From: Myxococcota bacterium | GTDB lineage: Bacteria > Myxococcota_A > UBA9160 > UBA6930 | Direction: 5' to 3' | Assembly: GCA_028277885.1 (NCBI GenBank) | Contig: JANQFK010000027.1 | Span: forward strand, 1 to 64,000 | Length of the DNA stretch: 64,000 bases | Translations under genes and position numbers: made by a program | Part shown: positions 40,592 through 49,476 of the stretch, piece after piece | Layout: each line of letters begins with the position of its first letter | Numbering within the stretch: position 1 is the first letter of the stretch | The notes under the pieces: model-generated | What the model was told of the DNA's origin: nothing | Databases searched by the model: none | What the model saw: only the letters and a program-made list of their open reading frames with translations

Positions 40592-42388
40592 CTAGCGCGC
40601 AGCCTCGAGCCGCTGCTTCAGCGCCTCGAGCTCCGCGAGCAGCTCCTTCGGAACGCGGTCGCCGAAGTCGCCGTAGTAATCGTGGACGCCCTGGGCCTCG
40701 GCGAGCCAGGCCTCGACGTCGACGCGCAGCAGCTCCGCGAGGTCCTCCTTGCCGAGCTCGAGGCCCGAGACGTCGAGCTCGCCGTCGGCGGGGAGCTGGC
40801 CGATCGGGGTCTCGACCGCCTTCCCGGTGCCCTCGCAGCGGTTGAAGATCCACTCGAGGACGCGGCCGTTCTCGCCGAAGCCGGGCCACAGGAAGTCGCC
40901 GCCCTCGCTCTTGCGGAACCAGTTCACCATGTAGATGCGCGGGAGCTTGGCGCCGGCGTGGCGGCCGATGCTGAGCCAGTGGGCCCAGTAGTCCGCCATG
41001 TTGTACCCGCAGAAGGGCAGCATGGCCATCGGGTCCCGGCGCAGCACGCCGAGGGCGCCGGTGGCGGCGGCGGTCTTCTCGCTGCCCATGATCGAGCCCA
41101 GGAAGGTGCCGTGCTGCCAGTCCCGGGCCTCGAACACCAGCGGGATGGTGTGGGCGCGGCGCCCGCCGAACAGGATCGCGCTGATCGGCACGCCGTTCGG
41201 GTCCTCCCACTCGGGCGCGATCACCGGGCACTGGCTCGCCGGCGCCGTGAAGCGCGCGTTCGGGTGGGCGGCGTGCGACTCGGCGTGGGGGTGCCACTCG
41301 TGGCCGAGCCAGTTGGTGAGGGTCTCGGGGACCTCGTCGGTCATCTCCTCCCACCACACGTCGCCGTCCGGGGTGAGGGCACAGTTGGTGAACATGGAGT
41401 TCGCGTGGAGGGTCTTCATGGCGTTCGGGTTCGACTTCATGCTCGTGCCCGGCGCCACGCCGAAGAAGCCCGCCTCGGGGTTGATGGCGTAGAGCTGGCC
41501 GTCCTCGCCGAACTTCATCCAGGCGATGTCGTCGCCCACGGTCTCCACCTTCCAGCCCGGGAGGGTGGGGTTCATCATCGCGAGGTTGGTCTTGCCGCAG
41601 GCGCTGGGGAAGGCCGCCGCGACGTAGCGCACCGCGCCCTGGGGGCTGGTGAGCTTGAGGATCAGCATGTGCTCGGCGAGCCAGCCCTCGTCCCGCGCCA
41701 TCGCCGACGCGATGCGCAGTGCGAAGCACTTCTTGCCCAGCAGGGCGTTGCCGCCGTAGCCCGAGCCGTAGGACCAGATCTCCCGGGTCTCGGGGAAGTG
41801 CACGATGTACTTGTTGTCCGCGTTGCAGGGCCAGGGCACGTCCTGCTGGCCGGGCTCGAGGGGCGCGCCCACGGAGTGCATGCAGGGGATGAACTCGTCG
41901 TCGCCGAGCACGTCGAGCACGGCCTGGCCCATGCGGGTCATGGTGCGCATGCTCGCCACCACGTAGGGCGAGTCGCTGATCTGCACGCCGATGTGGGCGA
42001 TGTGGGAGCCGATGGGCCCCATGCTGAAGGGGATCACGTACATGGTGCGGCCGCGCATGCTGCCGCTGAACAGGCCCTTGAGCGTCTTGCGCATGTCCGC
42101 GGGGTCGTGCCAGTTGTTGGTGGGACCCGCGTCCACCTCGTTCTCGGAGCAGATGAAGGTGCGGTCCTCGACCCGGGCCACGTCGCCGGGATCGGAGAAG
42201 CACAGGTAGCTGTTGGGGCGCTTCTCGGGGTTCAGGGGACGCGCCGTGCCGGCCTCGACCAGCAGCCGGATCATCGAGTCGTGCTCCGCCTGGGAGCCGT
42301 CGCACCAGTGGACGCTCTGGGGCTGGCAGAGCGTCTCCATCTTCTTCACCCAGGCGAGGAGCTTCTCGTTCTTGGTCGTGGCACTCAT
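40592..42388 (-). CDS. pckG: Phosphoenolpyruvate carboxykinase (GTP)
   Basis: [88 protein letters not shown]. Confidence 0.95.
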   Translation of the reverse strand: MSATTKNEKLLAWVKKMETLCQPQSVHWCDGSQAEHDSMIRLLVEAGTARPLNPEKRPNSYLCFSDPGDVARVEDRTFICSENEVDAGPTNNWHDPADMRKTLKGLFSGSMRGRTMYVIPFSMGPIGSHIAHIGVQISDSPYVVASMRTMTRMGQAVLDVLGDDEFIPCMHSVGAPLEPGQQDVPWPCNADNKYIVHFPETREIWSYGSGYGGNALLGKKCFALRIASAMARDEGWLAEHMLILKLTSPQGAVRYVAAAFPSACGKTNLAMMNPTLPGWKVETVGDDIAWMKFGEDGQLYAINPEAGFFGVAPGTSMKSNPNAMKTLHANSMFTNCALTPDGDVWWEEMTDEVPETLTNWLGHEWHPHAESHAAHPNARFTAPASQCPVIAPEWEDPNGVPISAILFGGRRAHTIPLVFEARDWQHGTFLGSIMGSEKTAAATGALGVLRRDPMAMLPFCGYNMADYWAHWLSIGRHAGAKLPRIYMVNWFRKSEGGDFLWPGFGENGRVLEWIFNRCEGTGKAVETPIGQLPADGELDVSGLELGKEDLAELLRVDVEAWLAEAQGVHDYYGDFGDRVPKELLAELEALKQRLEAAR

Positions 42389-42785
42389 CGAGTCGGTGGT
42401 CTCCCGAGTTGGCGGAAGGCGGCAGGGGCCCGCGAAAAAGCAATCATTGTACGCGATTCGGAGCGGCCGTCGGGGGGATCCTCCAGGGAATTCGCCGACC
42501 CGGGGTCACTCCCCTGGGGGCCGAACCCATCGCGCCCCACTTCGTCGCCGCTCTTCGAAGCAAGCACCGGGCCGCCAGCGTGAAGCCTCGCGAGGCCGCA
42601 GGGCCGGGGACAGGCGCCCGGAATCCGGGGCGCTTCGCGGTCCGCGACGCGCGCGGCACCCGCGGCCCGAAGCGTTGCCGCGTGGGGAGCCCGCTTCCCC
42701 AACCGGCCGGATCCGTGCCGGGTGCGAAGCGGGTTGCGGGGTCGCGGCTGGCCTCCCGACGGCGCGCGCGGGAGACTCCGGTGCC

Positions 42786-43742
42786 GTGACGTCCCCCTTC
42801 GCCCTCGCGGTGCACGGCGGCGCCGGACGCATCGCCGACGAGCGGGCCCGGGACCCCGGGCGTGCCGCCTACGACGCGGCCATCGCCCGTGCCCTCGCCG
42901 CCGGCGCGGCCGTGCTGGGCGGCGGCGGGGCGGCGCTCGAGGCGGTCCTCGCCGCCGTGGTGGTGCTCGAGGACGACGAGCTCTTCAACGCGGGCCGCGG
43001 AGCCGCGCTGTGCGCCGACGGCTCCGTGGAGCTCAGCGCCTCGGTGATGGACGGGGCCACCGCGCGGGTGGGCGGCGCGGTGGGGCTGCGGCGCACCCGC
43101 AACCCGGTGCTCGCCGCCGCCGCACTGCTCGACCACTCCCACTGCCTGCTGTTCGGCGAGCGCGCCGACGCCTTCGCCGAGCGCGCGGGCCTCGAGACCG
43201 CGTCCGAGGCCTGGTTCCGCACGCTGCGCCGGGACCGGCAGTGGCAGGCGCTCCGGGACCGCTCGCGGCTGCACCTCGACCACAACGTCGAGGCCCCGAT
43301 CGGGGAGGACGCCCACGGCACCGTCGGCGCCGTGGCGCGCGACCGCGAGGGGCGGCTCGCCGCCGCCACCTCGACGGGCGGGATGCTGAACCAGCTGCCG
43401 GGCCGCGTCGGCGACTCCCCGGTGGCTGGGGCGGGCACCTGGGCCGGCCCGGCCTGCGCGGTGAGCGCGACGGGGACCGGCGACGCCTTCTTCCGCGTCG
43501 CCTTCGCGCGACGCGTCGCGGACCTGGTGGAGCTGGCGGGCCTCTCCGCCGGAGCCGCGGCCGAGCGCGCCCTCGGCGAGGTACGGGCGCTCGGTGGAGA
43601 GGGCGGCTGCGTCCTGGTGGACGCGTCGGGTCGGGTCTCGGCGGCGCAGGAGAGCCCCCATCTCGTTCGCGGCTGGCTCGTCGAGGGCGAGCCGCCGAGC
43701 GCCGCCATCGGGCCCGACGACGCGCGGACGGTGGCCCTCTAG
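42786..43742 (+). CDS. Isoaspartyl peptidase/L-asparaginase family (Ntn-hydrolase)
   Basis: FALAVHGGAG, ELFNAGRGAALCADGSVELSASVMDG, DAHGTVGAVARDREGRLAAATSTGG (catalytic Thr), ATGTGDAFFRV. Confidence 0.9.
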   Translation: MTSPFALAVHGGAGRIADERARDPGRAAYDAAIARALAAGAAVLGGGGAALEAVLAAVVVLEDDELFNAGRGAALCADGSVELSASVMDGATARVGGAVGLRRTRNPVLAAAALLDHSHCLLFGERADAFAERAGLETASEAWFRTLRRDRQWQALRDRSRLHLDHNVEAPIGEDAHGTVGAVARDREGRLAAATSTGGMLNQLPGRVGDSPVAGAGTWAGPACAVSATGTGDAFFRVAFARRVADLVELAGLSAGAAAERALGEVRALGGEGGCVLVDASGRVSAAQESPHLVRGWLVEGEPPSAAIGPDDARTVAL

Positions 43743-44416
43743 GGTGTCGGCTCGCCCCCGACCAGGCTGCGCGCCGTCGGCGAGGTCGCCACCTCGCGCC
43801 AGTCCGGCGCCGTCCCCAGCCAGCGATCCGCCTCGAGGCGCGTCACCCCGTAGCCGTAGTGCTCGTTCTTGAAGTGGTGCAGGCGGTGGTTCCGCCACAG
43901 CGCCTTGTAGTAGCGGGTGCGCGGCGCCACGCGGGTGTGGACCAGGAAGTGGACGATCTCGTAGTGGAGCGCGCAGAGCAGGTGGAAGGTGAGCGCCGTG
44001 AGGGCCAGCTCGGTGCTCGGCGTGAGGAGGAAGCACAGCGCCACCAGGATCGGCAGGCTGTAGACGAAGGAGTGCACCGGGATGAACAGGATCTCGTAGT
44101 TCCAGGGGTCGCGGTGGTGGGCGCGGTGCTTGCGCGGCACCCGGGGATCGAAGCTGCGCCCGGCGAAGCGGAAGGGCTTGCTGTGCAGGACGTAGACGTG
44201 GATCAGCCACTCCTGGACGGGCCACAGCGCCGCGATCACCGCCACGGGCACGAGGTCCCAGAGCGAGAAACCGCCCAGGGCGACGCGCGCCGTGCCGCAG
44301 GCCAGCACCGCCGCGGTGAGGAGCCGCGGGCTCGCATGCCGCGCGAAGATGGGCAGCGCCTCGCGCAGGCTGCCGGGCGAGTCCGCCGGGGAGGCGGGCA
44401 CGAAGGGCTCGCTCAC
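43739..44416 (-). CDS. Sterol desaturase/fatty acid hydroxylase family protein
   Basis: His-box motifs EWLIHVYVLH, PRKHRAHHRDPWN, VHFLVHT, NHRLHHFKNEHYGYGVT. Confidence 0.88.
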   Translation of the reverse strand: MSEPFVPASPADSPGSLREALPIFARHASPRLLTAAVLACGTARVALGGFSLWDLVPVAVIAALWPVQEWLIHVYVLHSKPFRFAGRSFDPRVPRKHRAHHRDPWNYEILFIPVHSFVYSLPILVALCFLLTPSTELALTALTFHLLCALHYEIVHFLVHTRVAPRTRYYKALWRNHRLHHFKNEHYGYGVTRLEADRWLGTAPDWREVATSPTARSLVGGEPTP

Positions 44417-45138
44417 GAGGCGCCCCCCGCGGCCGCGAAGGCCCGGGCGACGGCACGCTCGCCGCGCTGCATCAGCTCCCGCGCGCAACCCTCGGCGCGG
44501 CGTCCGTCGCGCCCGGCCACGGCCCGGACGATCGCCTCGTAGCCGGCGACGTCGCCGATCTCGTCGGCGAGCACGCGCACGAAGAGCTCGCGGCACTGGT
44601 CGTAGCTCGCACGCAGGGAGTTGTGGGCGAGCTGGTAGGCGACGTTGTCCGACGCCTCGACCAGCACCGACCACAGCTCGCTGGCGAGCTGCTGGAGCTG
44701 GGGAAGGTCCCCCGCCGCCACGCGCATGCGCGCGACCACCGCCTCGAGGGCCGCCACGGCCGCGTCGTCGGCGCGCTGGGCGGCGAGGCGCGCGATGTCC
44801 GGCGCCAGCACCGAGCGCACCTCGAAGATGCTGCGGATCACCGCGAGGTCGAGGTCGCCGGCGGGGCCCACGATCAGGTCCGCGAGCAGGTCGAGGCCCG
44901 CCGAGCGCCGGTAGTCCTGCACCTCCGAGGTGCCGCCGTGGCGCACCGAGATCAGGCCCGCCTGCTGGAGCCGGCGCAGGGCCTCGCGCACCGAGCTGCG
45001 GTTCACGCCCAGGGCCTCGCAGAGCACCCGCTCCGCCGGCAGCGGCGTCCCCGGCGGCCGGTCCCCGGCCACGATCTGGTCGCGCAGCTGCTCGTAGACC
45101 TCGTCGGTGAGGGAGCGGCGCGCGACGGGCTTCAGCAT
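44413..45138 (-). CDS. FadR-like GntR-family transcriptional regulator
   Basis: wHTH PPGTPLPAERVLCEALGVNRSSVREALRRLQQAGLISVRHGGTSEVQDYRRSAGLDLLADLI, closely resembling the E. coli FadR N-terminus; stop overlaps desaturase start (ATGA-type). Confidence 0.85.
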   Translation of the reverse strand: MLKPVARRSLTDEVYEQLRDQIVAGDRPPGTPLPAERVLCEALGVNRSSVREALRRLQQAGLISVRHGGTSEVQDYRRSAGLDLLADLIVGPAGDLDLAVIRSIFEVRSVLAPDIARLAAQRADDAAVAALEAVVARMRVAAGDLPQLQQLASELWSVLVEASDNVAYQLAHNSLRASYDQCRELFVRVLADEIGDVAGYEAIVRAVAGRDGRRAEGCARELMQRGERAVARAFAAAGGAS

Positions 45139-45168
45139 GGCGAGGCCCAGGATGCAGCGCTATCGTCG

Positions 45169-45191
45169 GATTGTCAACTGGTCGGACAATC
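45169..45191. promoter_or_regulatory. FadR/GntR operator-like site between divergent regulator and JmjC gene
   Basis: GATTGTC-AACTGGTCG-GACAATC: perfect 7-bp inverted repeat containing AACTGGTCGGAC, matching the core of E. coli FadR sites. Confidence 0.65.
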
Positions 45192-45262
45192 TTATCCTCG
45201 AGATCGGGTCGGGGACCGCCGACAAGACTCCGAGGACCTACCGAGCCCGCGAGGGGGGTCAG

Positions 45263-46150
45263 ATGCCCGAGGCCAGGCTGCTCCACATCGACCCCCGGAC
45301 CTTCCGGGAGCGCTTCGGTCGCGAGCCCTTCCCGATCCGCCACGGGCTCGCCGGCCACCCGCTCTTCGAGACCGAGGCGCTGATCGACCTGGCCCAGCGC
45401 AGCCCGGGCAACGTGCAGTGGCACCGGGGCGACCTGGCCCGGGACGAGACCGACCGCGGAGGCCTGTACAACACCTTCGGGAGCCGCGGCTTCGCCGGCA
45501 ACGCGCTCTCGATCCGGGAGACCCTGGAGCAGATCGAGACCAACGGCTCCTGGATGCTGATCCGCGACATCGGCTCCCTGCCCGGGTACGCGGAGCTGCT
45601 CGCGCGCAACCTGGGCGTGGTGCGGGAGCTGTGCGAGGGCGTGGTCCCCGGCATGCAGCGGCCGCGCTCGGACGTGGTGGTGGCGTCGCCGCGCTCGGTC
45701 ACGCCCTTCCACCTCGACGAGGAGCAGAACTTCCTGCTCCAGATCCGCGGCTGGAAGCAGGTCACCATCACCGATGGCCGCGACCCGGCGGTGCTCACCG
45801 AGGCGGACCTCGAGGCCTTCTACGCCGGCAACGGCGAGCTCCACCCCGGGCGCCTCGACGCCTGCCCGCGCCCCTTCGTCGCCCGGCTCGAGGCCGGCAT
45901 GGGGTCCCACATCCCGTCGCTCTTCCCCCACTGCGTCGAGAACGGCGACGAGGTCTCGGTGGCGATGACGACCTTCTTCTTCACCGCCGCCACGGAGCGC
46001 CGCCGCGACCTCTACAAGCTGAAGCGCCTGCAGCGCCGCCTGGGCCTGCCCGCCGCAGCGGTGGGCGCCCACCCCCGCCTCGACGCCGCCAAGCTCCTCG
46101 CCCTCGGCGCCGCCCGCCGCCTGCGCGCACCGTTCCGCGAGGCCGCGTAG
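45263..46150 (+). CDS. JmjC/cupin-like Fe(II)/2OG oxygenase-fold protein
   Basis: GSWMLIRDIGSLPGYAELL, TPFHLDEEQNFLLQIRGWKQVTI (HxD), SLFPHCVENGDEVSVAM (distal His). Confidence 0.75.
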   Translation: MPEARLLHIDPRTFRERFGREPFPIRHGLAGHPLFETEALIDLAQRSPGNVQWHRGDLARDETDRGGLYNTFGSRGFAGNALSIRETLEQIETNGSWMLIRDIGSLPGYAELLARNLGVVRELCEGVVPGMQRPRSDVVVASPRSVTPFHLDEEQNFLLQIRGWKQVTITDGRDPAVLTEADLEAFYAGNGELHPGRLDACPRPFVARLEAGMGSHIPSLFPHCVENGDEVSVAMTTFFFTAATERRRDLYKLKRLQRRLGLPAAAVGAHPRLDAAKLLALGAARRLRAPFREAA

Positions 46151-46218
46151 CGGCCGGTCAATCCGGAGGCCGCGTAGCGGCCGGTCGATCCGGAGGCGGC
46201 ATAGCCGCCGGTCGCTAG
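46141..46218. repeat. Three-copy 27-bp hairpin tandem repeat between convergent genes
   Basis: GGCCGCGTAGCGGCCGGTCAATCCGGA / GGCCGCGTAGCGGCCGGTCGATCCGGA / GGCGGCATAGCCGCCGGTCGCTAG. Confidence 0.85.
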
Positions 46219-47156
46219 ACGGCCTCGAGGTCCTCGGGCTCCGGCGAGTTCAGCTGGATCCGCACCCGGCCGGTCTCGGGGACCCGCCCGCGCACCCGCT
46301 CCTCCACGTCGTCGAGCACGGCCTCGATCTCCGTGGTGTCGAGGTCCTCCGCCAGATCGAGGTCGAGGTCCACGAAGACCTCGTCCACCCCGGAGTAGAG
46401 GGCGGCCAGCTGGTTGATCGCCTCCACGGCGGGCGTGTCGAGCACCACGGCCCGGATGCGATCGAGGTCCGGCTCGGGGAGCGAGCGCCCCGTGATCAGC
46501 GCGCGCGCCTGGCCCATCAGGAACAGCGCGCCCACCGCCATCATCACCGCGGCGGCCAGGGCGCCGGCGGCGTCGAAGGCGACGAAGCCCAGGGCCTGGT
46601 AGAGGCACAGCGCCACCAGCCCCACCACCGAGGTGAAGGTGCCGACGGCGTCGCGCAGCAGCGCGCTCTTCACCAGCGGGCGGTTCCCGCTGCGGAAGGC
46701 CGCGCCCAGGCTCCCGCCTCCCTCGCGGACCAGCTTGCGGGCGCTGAGGCTCACCGCCCAGCCGTTGGTCCCGATGGCGAGGACCAGCACCGCGATGGCG
46801 AGCAGCGGGGCCTCGAGGGGCTGGGGGTCCACGATCTGGCGCCAGCCCCGCCAGGCCGAGGGCCCCGCGCCCACCACCAGCATCGCCACCGCGGAGAGCA
46901 GGCTCCAGAAGAACGCCTCCCGCTCGTAGCCGAGGGGGTGGGCGGCGTCCCGCGGGCGGCGCGCACGGCGCTCGCCCACCACGAGCAGGGCCGAGCCGGC
47001 GCTGTCCGCCACGCCCTGGGCCATCTCGGAGAACACCACCGCGCTGCCCGTGATCAGCGCGACCACCAGGTTCGTCACCACGTCGAGGACGTCGACGAGG
47101 AAGGAGACGACGACGACGCGGCGGGCCGAGATGCCGGAAGACCGCTTCGCGGACAC
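46215..47156 (-). CDS. Cation diffusion facilitator (CDF) family transporter
   Basis: VSFLVDVLDVVTNLVVALITGSAVVFSEMAQGVADSAGSALLVVGERRARRPRDAAHPLGYEREAFFWSL and CDF cytoplasmic domain. Confidence 0.88.
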   Translation of the reverse strand: MSAKRSSGISARRVVVVSFLVDVLDVVTNLVVALITGSAVVFSEMAQGVADSAGSALLVVGERRARRPRDAAHPLGYEREAFFWSLLSAVAMLVVGAGPSAWRGWRQIVDPQPLEAPLLAIAVLVLAIGTNGWAVSLSARKLVREGGGSLGAAFRSGNRPLVKSALLRDAVGTFTSVVGLVALCLYQALGFVAFDAAGALAAAVMMAVGALFLMGQARALITGRSLPEPDLDRIRAVVLDTPAVEAINQLAALYSGVDEVFVDLDLDLAEDLDTTEIEAVLDDVEERVRGRVPETGRVRIQLNSPEPEDLEAV

Positions 47157-47168
47157 GGCCTCCCCCGC

Positions 47169-47597
47169 CTAGCCGGCCGGACGCAGCACCGCGAGGAGCA
47201 CGATCCCGATCAGGAAGAGCGTCGGGATCTCGTTGCGGATGCGGCACTGGCGCGAGTCCAGGTAGACGTCGTCGGCGGCGAAGCGCGCCTTCACGCGGCC
47301 CACGTACCCGTGGTAGCCGGTCAGGCCGACCAGCAGCACCAGCTTGGCCTGGAGCCAGGGCGCGCTCAGGAAGGCCGGCACCGAGACCAGCATGGCGAGC
47401 CCGAACACCCAGGTGGCCACCATCGCCGGCGTGCCGATGATCCGGTAGAGCTTCTCCGCCATGAGCTTGAGGGTCTCGGCGGTGCGCGGGTCGTCCCGGT
47501 TCTCGGCGTGGTAGACGAAGAGCCGGAACATGTAGAAGAGGGCCGCGAACCAGGCCACCATCGCGATCAGGTGGAGCGCCTTCAGCCACAGGTGCAT
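47169..47597 (-). CDS. hemJ: Protoporphyrinogen oxidase HemJ (UPF0093)
   Basis: 142 aa: WLKALHLIAMVAWFAALFYMFRLFVYHAE, KLVLLVGLTGYHGYVGRVKARF, RIRNEIPTLFLIGIVLLAVLRP. Confidence 0.88.
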   Translation of the reverse strand: MHLWLKALHLIAMVAWFAALFYMFRLFVYHAENRDDPRTAETLKLMAEKLYRIIGTPAMVATWVFGLAMLVSVPAFLSAPWLQAKLVLLVGLTGYHGYVGRVKARFAADDVYLDSRQCRIRNEIPTLFLIGIVLLAVLRPAG

Positions 47598-47711
47598 GGG
47601 ACGAGACTCGGGCTGCCGGCAGGCGGCGTCAAGCCGCCCGGCTGGGAAGGCCGGGGGGGTCGGGGCGCCCCGCTTGCACGGCGCCCCGTCGGTCGCCATG
47701 CTCCGTCGCCG

Positions 47712-49106
47712 GTGGAGACCGCCCGGCTCATCGAGCGCCTCGAGCGCATCCTGCCGCGCTACGACCGCGCCGCGCCGCGCTACACCAGCTACCCCACGGC
47801 GCCGGTGTGGACCGATGCCTACGGGCCCGACGACCTCCTCGCCGACCTGGCCCGCCCCGAGCAGGACCCCTCGGCGCCGCTCTCGCTCTACGTCCACGTC
47901 CCGTTCTGCCGCAGCCTGTGCCACTTCTGCGCCTGCAACCGGGTCATCACCCACGACGCCGAGCTGCCCGAGCGCTACCTCGACACCCTGCGCCGCGAGG
48001 TGGACGCGATCCGCGCCGCGCTCCCGGTCGAGCGCGCGGCCACCCAGCAGCACTGGGGCGGCGGCACCCCCACCCACCTCTCGCCGGACCAGGCCCGGCG
48101 CCTGTTCGCCAGCGTGACCGACGCCTTCCCCATGAGCCCCGGCGCCGAGGTCTCCATCGAGGTGGACCCGCGCGTCACCACCGAGGCCCACGTCGACGCC
48201 CTGCGCGAGTGTGGCTTCGGCCGGCTCTCCATGGGGGTGCAGGACTTCGACCCCCGCGTCCAGGAGGCGATCCACCGCATCCAGCCCGTGGAGACCACCG
48301 CCGCCCTGGCGGAGGGCGCGCGCCGCGCGGGCTTCACCAGCGTGAACCTCGACCTGATCTACGGCCTGCCCTACCAGAGCGTCGAGAGCTTCCGCTCCAC
48401 CCTCGACGCGGTGCTCGCCATCGCGCCCGAGCGCATCGCGCTCTACGCCTACGCCCACGTCACCTGGGTGGCGAAGCAGCAGCGCGGCTTCGAGCGCAAG
48501 GATCTCCCGGACCCGCCCACCCGGCTCCGCATCCTGCTGCTCGCCATCGAGCGTCTCCTCGACGCCGGCTACCTCTTCATCGGCCTCGACCACTTCGCCC
48601 GCCCCGAGGACGAGCTGGCCCGGGCCCTGGCGGACCGCACCCTGCGCCGCAACTTCATGGGCCACACCACCCAGGCCGGCGTCGACCTGCTGGGCTTCGG
48701 CCCGAGCGCGATCAGCGAGCTCGGGGCCAGCTACGCCCAGTCCCACCGCGAGCTGCCGGCCTGGCACGCCGCCGTGGCGGAGCGGGGCGTCGCCACCCTG
48801 CGCGGCCACCGCCTCTCGCCCGACGACCTCGAGCGCCGCTGGCTGATCTCCACCCTGATCTGCCTGGGCGAGCTGAGCGCCGAGGACTACCGCGCGCGCT
48901 TCGGCGGCGAGCTGGCCTGCGAGCATGCCGCCGAGCTCGAGGCCCTGGCTCCGGCCGCCGAAGACGGCCTCGTCGAGATCGGCACGGACGGGAGCCTCAC
49001 GGTGACGCCCCTCGGGCGCCTCCTGGTCCGCAACCTCGCCATGGTGTTCGACCGCCACCTGCCGAGCCCCGCCGACGGCAGGCCGGTCTTCAGCCGCGCC
49101 GTCTAG
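47712..49106 (+). CDS. hemN: Oxygen-independent coproporphyrinogen III oxidase
   Basis: RYTSYPTAPVW, VHVPFCRSLCHFCACNRVITHD (CxxxCxxC radical SAM), WGGGTPTHL, LDLIYGLPYQSVESF, GVDLLGFGPSAISELG. Confidence 0.93.
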   Translation: METARLIERLERILPRYDRAAPRYTSYPTAPVWTDAYGPDDLLADLARPEQDPSAPLSLYVHVPFCRSLCHFCACNRVITHDAELPERYLDTLRREVDAIRAALPVERAATQQHWGGGTPTHLSPDQARRLFASVTDAFPMSPGAEVSIEVDPRVTTEAHVDALRECGFGRLSMGVQDFDPRVQEAIHRIQPVETTAALAEGARRAGFTSVNLDLIYGLPYQSVESFRSTLDAVLAIAPERIALYAYAHVTWVAKQQRGFERKDLPDPPTRLRILLLAIERLLDAGYLFIGLDHFARPEDELARALADRTLRRNFMGHTTQAGVDLLGFGPSAISELGASYAQSHRELPAWHAAVAERGVATLRGHRLSPDDLERRWLISTLICLGELSAEDYRARFGGELACEHAAELEALAPAAEDGLVEIGTDGSLTVTPLGRLLVRNLAMVFDRHLPSPADGRPVFSRAV

Positions 49107-49112
49107 CGCGCC

Positions 49113-49340
49113 CGGCCTGCCTCAGCAGCTCGGCCAGGCCGATCCCCGAGGCGGGCACCCCCGCCTCGTCGAAGGGGACCTCCAGCGGGCTGCCGGGCAC
49201 GCGACGGATCTTCCGGAGCCGGCCCGGGATGGCGTTCGCGACGATCCCGACGGCCGGCCCCAGCGGCCGGACAGGAGCGCGGCCCGCGACGGCGCGCAGG
49301 TGGAGCAGGCCGAGTAGGCCCGGGTGAAGCCCACGCCCTC
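49113..49340 (-). pseudogene. Frameshifted/truncated sulfatase remnant (N-terminal FGly-motif region)
   Basis: One frame reads EGVGFTRAYSACSTCAPSRAALLSGRWG (sulfatase C-x-P-S-R-x-x-x-L-x-G motif); the adjacent frame continues with LEVPFDEAGVPASGIGLAELLRQAG (as in ...LAELLREAGY of sulfatases) and then stops. Confidence 0.6.
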
Positions 49341-49476
49341 GAACGGCCACGCCGGCAGTCCGAGCGGCGCGACCGAGAGTGCGCGCCACTCGAGAAGGCA
49401 TCTCGTTCGGGCCTCGCTTCCCGACGCCGGAGGCTACCATGCCGGCCCGGATCGGGGGGAGCTGGAGGGCGCGAGG

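Noticed and set aside
42389-42785. Small ORFs in the pckG-asparaginase intergenic region (for example 42409-42789 and 42385-42702)
   Set aside because: Arg/Gly/Pro-rich translations with no motif or SD; likely non-coding.
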